From the NCBI GenBank assembly GCA_024234435.1, contig JACKOF010000001.1, positions 1,550,001 through 1,614,000 on the forward strand: 64,000 bases of DNA. Reading direction: 5' to 3'. Source of the DNA: Pseudomonadales bacterium. Its GTDB lineage: Bacteria; Pseudomonadota; Gammaproteobacteria; Pseudomonadales; Porticoccaceae. Below the pieces are notes generated by a model, which made no database searches, was not told the origin of the DNA, and was given only the letters and a program-made list of their open reading frames with translations. This document shows, piece by piece, positions 31,436 to 40,090 of this stretch; within the stretch, counting starts at the first letter, position 1; each line of letters begins with the position of its first letter. Both the position numbers and the translations under genes were made by a program.

Positions 31436-32770
31436 CTATTTAAACTGGCCCGGCTGGATCTTGTGCCGCTTCAGAAGTTTGTAAAAATCAGTTCTGTTGC
31501 GCTGGGCCAGCCGCGATGCTTCTGTCACCGAGCCGTTGGCAATTCGCAACAGTTTTAACAGATAGTCATGCTCAAACTGTTGTTTGGCCTGACTCAGTGT
31601 GGGTAAATAGGTTTTTTCTACATCCAGTGCTCGCTGAACCTGGTCAGCAGAAATCACCTGCGAGGTGGATAACGCAACCGTTTTCTGAACAACGTTTTCA
31701 AGCTGTCTTACATTACCTGGCCAAGGTGCCGTAATCAGCAACTCCATTGCTGCGGGTGAAAAGCTGTTAACTCTACCGAGCCCCACATCCGCTTTCTGCA
31801 AAAAGTGATGCGCCAACGGCGGGATATCTTCCACGCGCTCGGCAAGATCAGGCAAATGTAAATTAACCACATTTAGCCGGTAAAACAGATCTTCCCTGAA
31901 GTCGCCATCCACCATGGCCTGTTCAAGGGATCGATTGGTCGCTGCAATAATGCGCGCATTAACCGGTATATGCCGGGTGCTGCCCACTGGCCGAATTTGA
32001 CGTTCCTGTAACGCCCGTAACAGTTTTACTTGCAGTGAAACAGGCATTTCAGCAACTTCGTCGAGGAATAATGTGCCGTTTTCTGCGGCAACAAACAGGC
32101 CGGGGTGATCTTTTATGGCACCTGTGAATGCACCTTTTACATGACCAAACAGTTCCGATTCGAGCAACTGCTCCGGCAGAGCACCACAGTTGATTGGTAC
32201 AAATTCACCACTGCGGTTTTCACCAGCCCAATGAATTGCTTTTGCGAGAAGTTCCTTTCCAGTGCCACTGGCACCGGTAATCAGTACATTGACATCAATA
32301 CCACTAATTTGCCGAACCTGAGTCAGCAGCTGCTCCATTGCTTCACTGCGACTTATAATGTGGGCACGCCAGGATTCATCACGCTGTACAGTGCCGCCGC
32401 TGTGTTGCAGTGCCGACCGCACAGTATTCAGTAATCGTACTTTGTCGACCGGTTTGGTGAGAAATTCGAAAACACCCCGCTGGGCTGCTGATACCGCTTC
32501 GGGAATGGTGCCCTGGGCAGAGAGTATGATCACCGGCAACCCGGGGAAATAGTGGCGAATCTGCTCAAACAATTCCATTCCATCCATTCCACCCATGCGC
32601 AAATCAGTAATCACCAGGTCGACAGCATGATTGCGCAATGCAGGTAATGCCTCTTCACCAGATTCCGCAGCAAGCACCGCAAAGCCTTCAGCCTCCAGAC
32701 GAATAGACAGTAAACGCAACAGTCCTGGATCATCATCGACCAGAAGAATATGTCTTTTGATTTCACTCAA
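31436..32770 (-). CDS. glrR: GlrR/QseF-like sigma-54-dependent response regulator
   Basis: 444 residues from TTG 32770. A receiver domain (HILLVDDDPGLLRLL start; phospho-acceptor in DLVITDLRMGGMDG) is followed by an AAA+ domain with Walker A GASGTGKELLAKAIH, the sigma-54-contacting ELFGHVKGAFTGA and Walker B GTLFLDEVAEMP, then a Fis-type helix-turn-helix (GSVTEASRLAQRNRTDFYKL). It activates RpoN promoters when phosphorylated by the neighbouring kinase. The kinase-lipoprotein-regulator order matches glrK-qseG-glrR of enterobacteria, where it controls small RNAs of amino-sugar synthesis. A start at 32863 would overlap qseG by 101 bases; TTG 32770 overlaps by 8 and begins the receiver domain normally. 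Confidence 0.88.
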   Translation of the reverse strand: MSEIKRHILLVDDDPGLLRLLSIRLEAEGFAVLAAESGEEALPALRNHAVDLVITDLRMGGMDGMELFEQIRHYFPGLPVIILSAQGTIPEAVSAAQRGVFEFLTKPVDKVRLLNTVRSALQHSGGTVQRDESWRAHIISRSEAMEQLLTQVRQISGIDVNVLITGASGTGKELLAKAIHWAGENRSGEFVPINCGALPEQLLESELFGHVKGAFTGAIKDHPGLFVAAENGTLFLDEVAEMPVSLQVKLLRALQERQIRPVGSTRHIPVNARIIAATNRSLEQAMVDGDFREDLFYRLNVVNLHLPDLAERVEDIPPLAHHFLQKADVGLGRVNSFSPAAMELLITAPWPGNVRQLENVVQKTVALSTSQVISADQVQRALDVEKTYLPTLSQAKQQFEHDYLLKLLRIANGSVTEASRLAQRNRTDFYKLLKRHKIQPGQFK

Positions 32771-33350
32771 TGGCGCCGTCTCCCGGACCCGTATCAGAAG
32801 ACGAGCCTTGCCCAGCGTCACCTGTTGCGGGCTGCTGTTTGCGTTCACTAATTGCGGTTTCAAGTTTGGTCAACGCATCTATTTTCAGTTGCAGTGCTTC
32901 GCGCTCAAGTACTGTTGAAACGATTTCTTTCTGCAAGTTGCGGTGCCGTTCATGCCAGTTAATCTGCGACTGATTGTGTATCTGATAGATACGTGCCAGC
33001 TCGCGAAAGCCGGATTCCAGAGTATCGTCATCAGCAAGTTTTCGAAACGCATCTCTGGCCAGAATCCAGCCATCGATGCGATTCAGCTGCTGATTTAGCA
33101 GGCCGTACCGAAAGGTTGCCGATTGCGTTCCCGGCTTATCCAGACTCGCTAGCTGCTGCGCTGCCTGATGTTCATCGAGCACTGCCGCCTGTCGGCTCAT
33201 TGTCAGCCACTCGTTAAAACTCAGCACGGAGGTTAATCTCAGTGGCTGACGGCTATCTGGCAGATTGTTCATTGGCAACAGGTCGCAACCAGACAGAACC
33301 GGAAACGACAGGAGCAAGACAACGGTTTTTACTGCTCTTGTAATGGACAT
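32763..33350 (-). CDS. QseG-like lipoprotein of the GlrK/GlrR system
   Basis: 195-residue predicted lipoprotein. The N-terminus has a signal peptide with lipobox LSGC (cysteine near residue 22), then a helical domain with many Q, R, E and L residues and a short, disordered, acidic C-terminal tail (rich in G, D, S). No enzymatic motif. It lies between a sensor kinase and a sigma-54 response regulator, overlapping both by 22 and 8 bases, which is the position of QseG/YfhG in enterobacteria, an outer membrane lipoprotein that stimulates the kinase. Name given by position and type, since sequence similarity cannot be measured here. ATG 33350 has CAGGTT upstream. Confidence 0.7.
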   Translation of the reverse strand: MSITRAVKTVVLLLSFPVLSGCDLLPMNNLPDSRQPLRLTSVLSFNEWLTMSRQAAVLDEHQAAQQLASLDKPGTQSATFRYGLLNQQLNRIDGWILARDAFRKLADDDTLESGFRELARIYQIHNQSQINWHERHRNLQKEIVSTVLEREALQLKIDALTKLETAISERKQQPATGDAGQGSSSDTGPGDGAIE

Positions 33351-34729
33351 ATCAACCTGAAACAAACGGCCAGAGAGGCATGATCCACTAATTGCAGACT
33401 GCCGCCTTGGGCTTCAATACTTTCTTGAGCAACACTTAAGCCAATTCCCGACCCCTTGATTGGCCCCCTTCTGACAGAACTCCCCTGGTAAAATGGTTTA
33501 AACAGGTGCTCTCTCTCCTGTTCGGGAATAGCAGAACCTGAATTGGCAACCGACAAATCCAGCAGCCCCCTGTCAATACCACCCGTAATCTCTATTTCAC
33601 CATTCTCAGGGGTGTAGTTAACCGCATTTGAAATGAGATTATCCAGCGCTACTTTCAGTTTCTGTTTGTCGACCATAATTTCTGAATCATCAAGCTGGGT
33701 CGTCATCCGCAGACCTTTACTTTCGATACTCATACGATAGTTCTGCAGCAGAGCGGAGGCCAGTTCGGTTATGATCACCGGCTCAGGGTTCAGCACCTGA
33801 TCCGATAAATGCGTATAGTCCAACAAGTTTTCTATCAATCGCTGCAATTCAATTGAATTCCTCTGCACGATAGTCACCACTTCTTGCTGCTGCCGGGTTA
33901 AGCCGCCCAGAACTTCCTCAGCCAGCAAATCGGACCCCTCCCGCAAATTGGCCAGAGGCGTCTTTAACTCGTGAGACATATGCCGCAGAAACTGCAATTT
34001 CTGCTGGTCAATTTTATCCAGCCGACTGCGCAACCATTCCAGCTGCAAACCAACATCTCTTATTTCCTGCGGACCGGATACGGTAATGGCCTTACCCAAA
34101 TCACCGTGCCCCAACCGTTCTATTTTCTCGACGATATTCTGAATTGGCCGATTAATCCAGTAACCAAAAAACAACATCAACGATAATGTTGCCAACACCA
34201 TTAGCAACACCATTAGCAGCAGCGAATCTTTGATGCGATCCGACTCCTGAGCATGCGCCGTAATCCGGAAGTCCACCTCATCCTTTAACCACTCACTTGC
34301 GGCGAAGCGCGCATCAGCAACTTGCGAAAATTGTTCGATCAGGACATCAGGATTTTGCCGACCAGGTTCCAGAGAAACAAGTTGCTGACGAAGTTGTGCA
34401 AGAACAGAAGGCGATTTCTCTACCAGCAACTCCAGCTCATTCAGTTTGACAAGAATCATCTCACGTTCGCGTTGAAACAGATCCAGCAATTCATCATTTT
34501 TCAACGCCTGGTACTGCCTGCCCCGACGCTCAAGATCCAGCAAGTCCCGCTGCAAACCCTGCCCCTGCCTGTTAAGGCTGATCACTTTTGCTGTAACGGC
34601 ACGGTTCTTTTCAGACAAGTCTCCCAGTGTCTGCACCGTGTGCATGATAGCCAACCCCAGAGGCGCCACCACGATCAGAAAACCGAGCAACAACAACTGG
34701 AGAACAGATTTCGGTTGCCAAAAGGACAT
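33329..34729 (-). CDS. glrK: GlrK/QseE-like sensor histidine kinase
   Basis: 466-residue membrane histidine kinase: first transmembrane helix (LQLLLLGFLIVVAPLGLAIM), a helical periplasmic domain of about 140 residues, second helix (LLLMVLLMVLATLSLMLFFG), HAMP linker, dimerisation box FLRHMSHELKTPLANLREG with the phospho-accepting histidine, and an ATP-binding domain with N box (ALDNLISNAVNYTPENG), G boxes and SGIGLSVAQE. It should phosphorylate the sigma-54 regulator encoded two genes later. Start: ATG 34729; a TTG at 34756 is less likely. A 10-bp inverted repeat lies about 35 bases upstream. Confidence 0.9.
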   Translation of the reverse strand: MSFWQPKSVLQLLLLGFLIVVAPLGLAIMHTVQTLGDLSEKNRAVTAKVISLNRQGQGLQRDLLDLERRGRQYQALKNDELLDLFQREREMILVKLNELELLVEKSPSVLAQLRQQLVSLEPGRQNPDVLIEQFSQVADARFAASEWLKDEVDFRITAHAQESDRIKDSLLLMVLLMVLATLSLMLFFGYWINRPIQNIVEKIERLGHGDLGKAITVSGPQEIRDVGLQLEWLRSRLDKIDQQKLQFLRHMSHELKTPLANLREGSDLLAEEVLGGLTRQQQEVVTIVQRNSIELQRLIENLLDYTHLSDQVLNPEPVIITELASALLQNYRMSIESKGLRMTTQLDDSEIMVDKQKLKVALDNLISNAVNYTPENGEIEITGGIDRGLLDLSVANSGSAIPEQEREHLFKPFYQGSSVRRGPIKGSGIGLSVAQESIEAQGGSLQLVDHASLAVCFRLICPLQEQ

Positions 34730-34762
34730 GAAGAGACCCAAGCCGAACGAAAACAAAGGCAG

Positions 34763-34805
34763 CCTGATTTAACTCATATCAGCGCGACCCAGCAATTAAA
34801 TCAGG
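34763..34805. repeat. Inverted repeat upstream of the sensor kinase gene
   Basis: CCTGATTTAA (34763-34772) and TTAAATCAGG (34796-34805) are exact complements 23 bases apart, ahead of the kinase start at 34729. It could be a binding site for a dimeric regulator or form a hairpin in the leader. A second, longer stem (TTTCCCGC with GCGGGAAA, about 34818-34855) lies between it and panD. Confidence 0.45.
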
Positions 34806-34902
34806 TTGATAGCCTGCTTTCCCGCCCTGACATTTGATGAATGCAGAGCGGGAAACAAGCATCACAGCGTAACATACAGGCTCTGATACGTTTGAAAAGA
34901 GT

Positions 34903-35283
34903 CTATGCCGCTTGAACAGGAATGGTATTAGCCGTGCGCTCAACACTGTTATCTGCGTTCAGATAAACCAGTTTTGGATTATGGTTCGCCAGCTCCTCTT
35001 CCGAGTACTGGCCGTAGGCAGCAATAATAATTCGGTCACCCACCTGGCATTTGCGGGCTGCTGCACCGTTGACAGAAATAATCCCGGATCCCTCTTCGCC
35101 CCTGATGACATAGGTGGTAAAGCGTTCGCCATTATCGACATTGTAAATATCAATTTGTTCGAATTCGCGCAACCCGGCCAGGTCGATCAATTTTCCGTCG
35201 ATGGCACAAGAGCCGTCATACCAGAGTTCTGCGTGGGTGACAGCCGCCATATGCAGCTTGCCTTTCAGCATATTACTCAGCAT
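34903..35283 (-). CDS. panD: Aspartate 1-decarboxylase PanD
   Basis: 126-residue pyruvoyl-dependent enzyme converting aspartate to beta-alanine for pantothenate and CoA synthesis. The self-cleavage site is intact: YDGSCAIDGKLIDLAG, where the serine after glycine becomes the pyruvoyl group. The N-terminal MLKGKLHMAAVTHAELW and following IYNVDNGERFTTYVIRGEEG, NGAAARKCQVGDRIIIAAYG are typical. It lies 52 bases downstream of panC on the same strand; panB is absent from this window. Confidence 0.97.
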   Translation of the reverse strand: MLSNMLKGKLHMAAVTHAELWYDGSCAIDGKLIDLAGLREFEQIDIYNVDNGERFTTYVIRGEEGSGIISVNGAAARKCQVGDRIIIAAYGQYSEEELANHNPKLVYLNADNSVERTANTIPVQAA

Positions 35284-35335
35284 TGCTAATATCCTCTTTT
35301 CTATCGCCTCTATCGGTAACTGTTTGCATCGTCTA

Positions 35336-36202
35336 TCAATGGCTCACGGGAGCACTTAGTGTTAACGACAGGTTATCAATCAGTCGGGCACCACTGGTAT
35401 ACATGGCCCCCAACACAGTAATCTCTAAATCATCCACAGCAGCCAGCTGCAAGGTTTTACTGCTGCATATGGAAAAATAATCGGTTTTAAATCCGGCTTT
35501 TTCAATCTGGGATTTTGCTTCCGCCTCGAGCACTGGATAATCTCTATTGCCCGCTTCTATCTGCTCGATGACCCAACAGAGGCTTTTGTACAGCTGATTG
35601 GCCCGGGGCCGTTCGGCGGCACTAAGATAGCCGTTGCGAGAACTCATCGCAAGCCCGTCGGGATCACGGTGAATAGGCGCAGAGGTAATGACAACGGGGA
35701 TACAGAGATCTTCAACCATGCGTCGAACCACAGCCAGCTGCTGATAATCCTTGGTGCCAAAAACCGCTTCATCGGGCTGCACGATATTAAAGAGTTTGGT
35801 CACAACAGTTGTGACACCCTCAAAATGGCCCGGTCGAGTGGCACCACAGAGAACATCAGTCATGGCTGGAGAAATCACCCGGGTTTGTGTATCCAGACCA
35901 TTGGGATACATCTCGTTATCGTCCGGATGAAAGAGGTAATCACAGCCTGCTTCTCGCAATCTGGCGCAATCGGCTTCAAACGTTCGCGGATACTTATCCC
36001 AGTCTTCATTAAGACCAAATTGCAAGCCATTAACAAAAATTGAGCAAACCACAACATCATTGGTTTGTCGCGCGAGTTTGATCAGCTCAATATGGGCATC
36101 GTGCAGATTACCCATGGTCGGAACAAAACCAACCCGCTTTCCCGCACGACGCTCCCGGTTAAGCTCTTCACGAAATCCGTCTATGCCGTGAAATATTTTC
36201 AT
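35336..36202 (-). CDS. panC: Pantothenate synthetase PanC
   Basis: 288-residue ATP-dependent ligase joining pantoate and beta-alanine. It has the nucleotidyltransferase motifs PTMGNLHDAH (HIGH-like) and MSSRNGYLS (KMSKS-like), with FGTKDYQQLAVVRRMV and RDPDGLAMS nearby. ATG 36202 (MKIFHGIDGFREEL) gives the usual N-terminus; the open frame continues 26 codons further up without family similarity. Lies 40 bases downstream of dnaB and precedes panD, so panC-panD form an operon, probably with read-through from the dnaB side. Confidence 0.96.
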   Translation of the reverse strand: MKIFHGIDGFREELNRERRAGKRVGFVPTMGNLHDAHIELIKLARQTNDVVVCSIFVNGLQFGLNEDWDKYPRTFEADCARLREAGCDYLFHPDDNEMYPNGLDTQTRVISPAMTDVLCGATRPGHFEGVTTVVTKLFNIVQPDEAVFGTKDYQQLAVVRRMVEDLCIPVVITSAPIHRDPDGLAMSSRNGYLSAAERPRANQLYKSLCWVIEQIEAGNRDYPVLEAEAKSQIEKAGFKTDYFSICSSKTLQLAAVDDLEITVLGAMYTSGARLIDNLSLTLSAPVSH

Positions 36203-36242
36203 AAGGATATTCTGCTGTTGGTGGATGACATGACTTCCCGAA

Positions 36243-37604
36243 TCATTCTTCGGAGAAGTAATCTCTGGCCAGGTTTTCAAAACGTGTGTATTTACCGAGG
36301 AACGTCAAACGGCAAGTACCGATAGGGCCGTTTCTCTGCTTGCCAATAATAATCTCGGCAATACCCTTGTCCTGACTGTCTTCGTTGTAGACTTCATCCC
36401 TGTAGATAAACACAATCACATCAGCATCCTGCTCGATGGCACCGGATTCCCTCAAGTCAGAATTGACCGGGCGTTTGTTGGGGCGCTGTTCTACATTCCG
36501 GCTTAACTGTGACAAAGCAATAACCGGGCAGCTGTATTCCCGGGCAATGGTTTTCAGCTCTCTCGATATCTGGGAAATTTCTTGGGTGCGACCATCCGAC
36601 GGGGTGCTGCCGCTCATCAACTGCAGGTAATCCACCATAATCAGCCCCGGAGTACCGTGCTCACGATAAAGCTGGCGAATTCTGTTGCGCATTTCCATGG
36701 GCGTTAACCCGGACGTATCATCAATGAACAGTGGCCGGTCTTTCAAACGCTGGGCAGCGTTCGACAACCTCGGCCAGTCATCCTCAGTTAAGTTGCCACT
36801 GCGCATACGGGTCTGGTCAATTTTCCCCAGCGACGACATCATGCGGATGATCAGCTGACTGGCAGGCATCTCCAGACTAAACACCAAAACCGGCTTTTCC
36901 TGCTTCAGTACCGCATGTTCAACCATGTTCATGGCAAAGGAGGTTTTACCCATAGAGGGACGACCGGCCACAATGACCAGGTCAGACTGCTGCCAGCCGG
37001 AAGTCATTTCATCAAGATCGGAAAACCCCGTGCTCAGGCCAGTGATATCCTCATCGCTGTTAAACAGCTGATCAATGCGATCAACCGCTTCTTTGAGCAG
37101 TGCATTGACATCTTTAAAACCGCCATGCTTGGGGCGGTTCTCCATAATATCAATGAGCTTCCTTTCTGCTTCTGCCAGTAAATCCCCGCTATCCTTGCCC
37201 AGCGGGTTATAACCGTTCCGGGCAATATCGCTGGCAGCAGTGATTAACTGGCGAACAATGGAACGTTCCAGAACAATCTGGGCATAAGCGGAGATGTTGG
37301 CAGAACTTGGCGTATTATCAGCCAGCTCTACCAGATAGTGTGCACCACCAACCCGGGTTAACTCGTTGGCACTTTGCAGTGTTTCGGAAAGGGTAATAAC
37401 GTCAAGCGGCTTGTCCTCAGAAGACAGGCGCCGCATTGTTTTAAAGATAAGCTGATGATCCAGCCCAAAGAAATCGTCTTCGCTAATAACCGAAGCGACC
37501 GTGTCAAAAGAATCATTCGTCAGCATCAAGCCGCCAAGTACGGCCTGCTCCGCCTCCAGAGAATGAGGCAGTTGATGGCTTTCGCTGCTTCTTTCGTCAA
37601 GCAT
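36243..37604 (-). CDS. dnaB: Replicative DNA helicase DnaB
   Basis: 453-residue hexameric 5'-3' helicase of the replisome. N-terminal domain starts with PHSLEAEQAVLGGLMLTND; RecA-like domain carries Walker A VAGRPSMGKTSFAMN, Walker B PGLIMVDYLQLM and SRELKTIAREYSCPVIALSQLSR; the arginine finger region RPNKRPVNSDLRESGAIEQD is present. No intein. It follows rplI on the minus strand, as in Pseudomonas and many other gammaproteobacteria. Confidence 0.98.
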   Translation of the reverse strand: MLDERSSESHQLPHSLEAEQAVLGGLMLTNDSFDTVASVISEDDFFGLDHQLIFKTMRRLSSEDKPLDVITLSETLQSANELTRVGGAHYLVELADNTPSSANISAYAQIVLERSIVRQLITAASDIARNGYNPLGKDSGDLLAEAERKLIDIMENRPKHGGFKDVNALLKEAVDRIDQLFNSDEDITGLSTGFSDLDEMTSGWQQSDLVIVAGRPSMGKTSFAMNMVEHAVLKQEKPVLVFSLEMPASQLIIRMMSSLGKIDQTRMRSGNLTEDDWPRLSNAAQRLKDRPLFIDDTSGLTPMEMRNRIRQLYREHGTPGLIMVDYLQLMSGSTPSDGRTQEISQISRELKTIAREYSCPVIALSQLSRNVEQRPNKRPVNSDLRESGAIEQDADVIVFIYRDEVYNEDSQDKGIAEIIIGKQRNGPIGTCRLTFLGKYTRFENLARDYFSEE

Positions 37605-37684
37605 TTATTTTACCGCCGGTAACGGGCACCAAAAATAGAAATCAAATTCTACCTTTGGTGCATCATTTAGCGACTGACCGAGTG

Positions 37685-38206
37685 CTATTCGGCCTGCTCT
37701 TCCGATTCAGCCGACGCGTCTTGTGTGTCAACAACCTCAATAGGCGCTTCGGCATTCACGTCCGAAACGACCAGAATTTTCACAGCCTGGGTGACTTCAG
37801 AGTGAAGCTGAATATCGACTTCATACTCACCAAGATCATGAATCGGACCTTCCGGCAGCTTCACTTCACTCTTTTCAACTTCAACACCAGCCGCAGTAAT
37901 CGCATCGGCAATATCGCGCACACCGACCGATCCAAACAGTTTGCCTTCTGCACCGGCATTGGCTTCGATCGTCAGCGCAGCTAACCCGGCCAGTTTTGCA
38001 GCGCGAGCCTCTGCTTGCCCCTTCTGTTCAGCAGCAGCAGCTTCCAGCTCGGCACGGCGAGCTTCAAATTCCACTACGTTTGCTGCGGTGGCAAATACTG
38101 CCTTGCCCTGAGGAATCAGGTAGTTGCGACCATAGCCAGACTTCACATTCACTTTATCGCCAATGTTGCCCAGTTTACCCACTTTTTCCAGCAGAATAAT
38201 TTCCAT
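37685..38206 (-). CDS. rplI: 50S ribosomal protein L9
   Basis: 173-residue L9: N-terminal domain MEIILLEKVGKLGNIGDKVN and SGYGRNYLIPQGKAV, long connecting helix, and the C-terminal domain with LFGSVGVRDIADAI. It is longer than the usual 148-150 residues because of an acidic tail after the normal end (about the last 24 residues, rich in E, D, A and S). The gene lies between a membrane protein gene and dnaB in the rpsF operon. Confidence 0.97.
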   Translation of the reverse strand: MEIILLEKVGKLGNIGDKVNVKSGYGRNYLIPQGKAVFATAANVVEFEARRAELEAAAAEQKGQAEARAAKLAGLAALTIEANAGAEGKLFGSVGVRDIADAITAAGVEVEKSEVKLPEGPIHDLGEYEVDIQLHSEVTQAVKILVVSDVNAEAPIEVVDTQDASAESEEQAE

Positions 38207-38240
38207 CTCGGATATCCTCTGTTATCTAACTTGTTTGTCC

Positions 38241-39104
38241 CTAGCGACTGGAATTACCAGCCAGGCGAGGGCGAAAATTCATAAAGCTGTCGACAAAACC
38301 TATCACGACCAGCCCTAAGCTCAACGGGGCAATAGTAACCAGCCCCACATAAAAAATAACCAGCCAATGCCCACCCATTTTGCGGGTGGCAACGGTATAG
38401 TGCACCAGCGCAATGCCACTCAGCAGCAGCGGCAAACCAAACAGTTCTGCCCAGCTAAAATACTCGGCCGAACCAAACTGGCAGAACACCACCACTGCCA
38501 GCAATATCAGCGCTTCCTTACTGCCTAGTCGCAACTGATGGAACTCTGTTCGAAAACCACCCGGGTTATACAACAGCGCTTGCCACCAGCGGGCCAGAAT
38601 CAGACCCAGTACCACATTCAGCGCCACGATATAGCCAATCAGCCCGACGATAAATGTTTCACCCGGCACAAAACCGACACTCTTCTGAGCCCCCTGACCA
38701 CTTTGCATTTCTGCAAACACTTTTGCCAGGGATTGCTGAAGACTTGTCAGCTCGGCACCAAACAACACACTCAGCAGAATAGCCAACGTTCCGCTGCCCG
38801 CACTGACCACCATCAACGTATGGCGCCAGGAAATACTTGCTTTCAGCACTTCTGCTGCCACCACCACCATCACCACCCCGGTAATGGATGCCATCACAAC
38901 CAAGGGGTTAAGATCACTGACATAAAACATTATCAGCGATGGCAGTAGTGCCCAGAGAGCGATCAGCAGGCTATCCTTCCAGCCTTTTCTCAGACCGACC
39001 AGAGCAACTGCTGCGGGGCTGATTAATGGCACCAGATTGCCGCAGAAAGCGACTAATGCTGCCTGCATGCGTCCGCGCATAATAAACTCTGCTATGGCAC
39101 GCAT
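38241..39104 (-). CDS. DUF2232-like membrane protein of the rpsF-rplI operon
   Basis: 287-residue inner membrane protein with about eight hydrophobic helices. It lies between rpsR and rplI, the place occupied in Pseudomonas by an unnamed membrane protein of the YybS/DUF2232 type. Recognisable features are the start MRAIAEFIMRGRMQAALVAF, a VALVGLRKGWKDSLLIALWA segment, and a short polar C-terminus. Function unknown. An upstream TTG at 39116 preceded by AAAGGA is a possible alternative start. Confidence 0.8.
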   Translation of the reverse strand: MRAIAEFIMRGRMQAALVAFCGNLVPLISPAAVALVGLRKGWKDSLLIALWALLPSLIMFYVSDLNPLVVMASITGVVMVVVAAEVLKASISWRHTLMVVSAGSGTLAILLSVLFGAELTSLQQSLAKVFAEMQSGQGAQKSVGFVPGETFIVGLIGYIVALNVVLGLILARWWQALLYNPGGFRTEFHQLRLGSKEALILLAVVVFCQFGSAEYFSWAELFGLPLLLSGIALVHYTVATRKMGGHWLVIFYVGLVTIAPLSLGLVVIGFVDSFMNFRPRLAGNSSR

Positions 39105-39191
39105 ACGCCCAATCAACCGTCCTTTAACTGTGGTCTTCGGTTTCTGACCAATCTAACAGGCGAACAATACCCGTTTGTCTGGTGCAGCCTG

Positions 39192-39419
39192 TTACTTGTG
39201 GCTATCCGTATAAGGTAGCAGAGCCAGGTAACGAGCACGTTTGATAGCCGTTGAAAGCTGGCGCTGGTATTTGGCTTTGGTACCGGTAATACGGCTTGGT
39301 ACAATTTTTCCGGTCTCGGAAACATACTGCTTCAGCGTGTCCAGATCCTTGTAATCAATCTCGGTTACACCATCAGCGGTGAAACGGCAAAATTTGCGTC
39401 GACGATTAAAACGAGCCAT
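39192..39419 (-). CDS. rpsR: 30S ribosomal protein S18
   Basis: 75-residue S18: RRRKFCRFTADGVTEIDYKD followed by LDTLKQYVSETGKIVPSRIT and TKAKYQRQLSTAIKRARYLA, near identical to the gammaproteobacterial family. The ATG overlaps the rpsF stop by one base (TGATG), giving translational coupling; S6 and S18 bind 16S rRNA as a heterodimer. Confidence 0.98.
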   Translation of the reverse strand: MARFNRRRKFCRFTADGVTEIDYKDLDTLKQYVSETGKIVPSRITGTKAKYQRQLSTAIKRARYLALLPYTDSHK

Positions 39420-39883
39420 CAGTTAGTCTCCTCTTTCGCAGTTTCTTCCTGTTCGTCCTGAACCTCGGCTTCATCTTCCTCTGAAGTTTCTTCAGCGGCG
39501 GCTTTGGTTTGCTCTGCCGCTGGCGCTGCGGATCTTTCAGGACGGCGTTCGCCCCGGTCGGACTTTTCCGCTTTCATGATCAGAGATTCTTCAGTGATCG
39601 CCTCGTCGCGCTGCAGAACCATGCTGCGAATCACAGCATCGTTATAACGGAATGTGGAATTCAATTCGTCGAGCACGTCCTGGCCGCACTCAACATTCAT
39701 CAGCACGTAGTGTGCCTTGTGGATTTTGTTAATTGGATAGGCCAGCTGGCGGCGTCCCCAATCTTCAAGACGGTTTACCTTACCTTCACCAGCTTCAATA
39801 GCGGCGGTGTAACGCTCAACCATGCCCGGAACCTGCTCACTCTGGTCCGGGTGAACCATAAATACAATTTCGTAATGACGCAT
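39419..39883 (-). CDS. rpsF: 30S ribosomal protein S6
   Basis: 154-residue S6: MRHYEIVFMVHPDQSEQVPG, the RLEDWGRRQLAYPINKIHKA block, and NSTFRYNDAVIRSMVLQRDE. Beyond the normal fold (about 105 residues) is a long acidic tail rich in E, A, D and T; in E. coli the S6 tail is modified by glutamate ligation by RimK, and this one is longer and already glutamate-rich. AAGGAGA lies 6 bases before the ATG. First gene of the rpsF-rpsR-membrane protein-rplI-dnaB row. Confidence 0.97.
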   Translation of the reverse strand: MRHYEIVFMVHPDQSEQVPGMVERYTAAIEAGEGKVNRLEDWGRRQLAYPINKIHKAHYVLMNVECGQDVLDELNSTFRYNDAVIRSMVLQRDEAITEESLIMKAEKSDRGERRPERSAAPAAEQTKAAAEETSEEDEAEVQDEQEETAKEETN

Positions 39884-39906
39884 ATCGTCTCCTTACGGGT
39901 TAAATA

Positions 39907-39930
39907 GCCACCCACCCAATGCGGTGTGGC
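39907..39930 (-). promoter_or_regulatory. Candidate S6:S18-binding leader hairpin of rpsF
   Basis: In the rpsF leader RNA, GCCAC and GTGGC enclose ACCG, a short CAC..GTG helix and GGG on the other side, about 24 bases before the rpsF start. Many bacteria autoregulate rpsF with a leader motif containing a bulged CCG that S6:S18 binds; this hairpin has a CCG in the right kind of setting. Not checked against the covariance model. Confidence 0.45.
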
Positions 39931-40090
39931 AAGGAGTCCCCTGGTCGATGGATTTACCCCATGCAAACCAAGGCCGCGCATTCTACGGCTATGTACCGGC
40001 TATTTCAAGCAGCAATACAGCAAATAAAGTAACAAAACCGGCCCCTTACGAACCGAAGAGTCAGGCGCAACCAACAGCCAGCAGCGGTTT

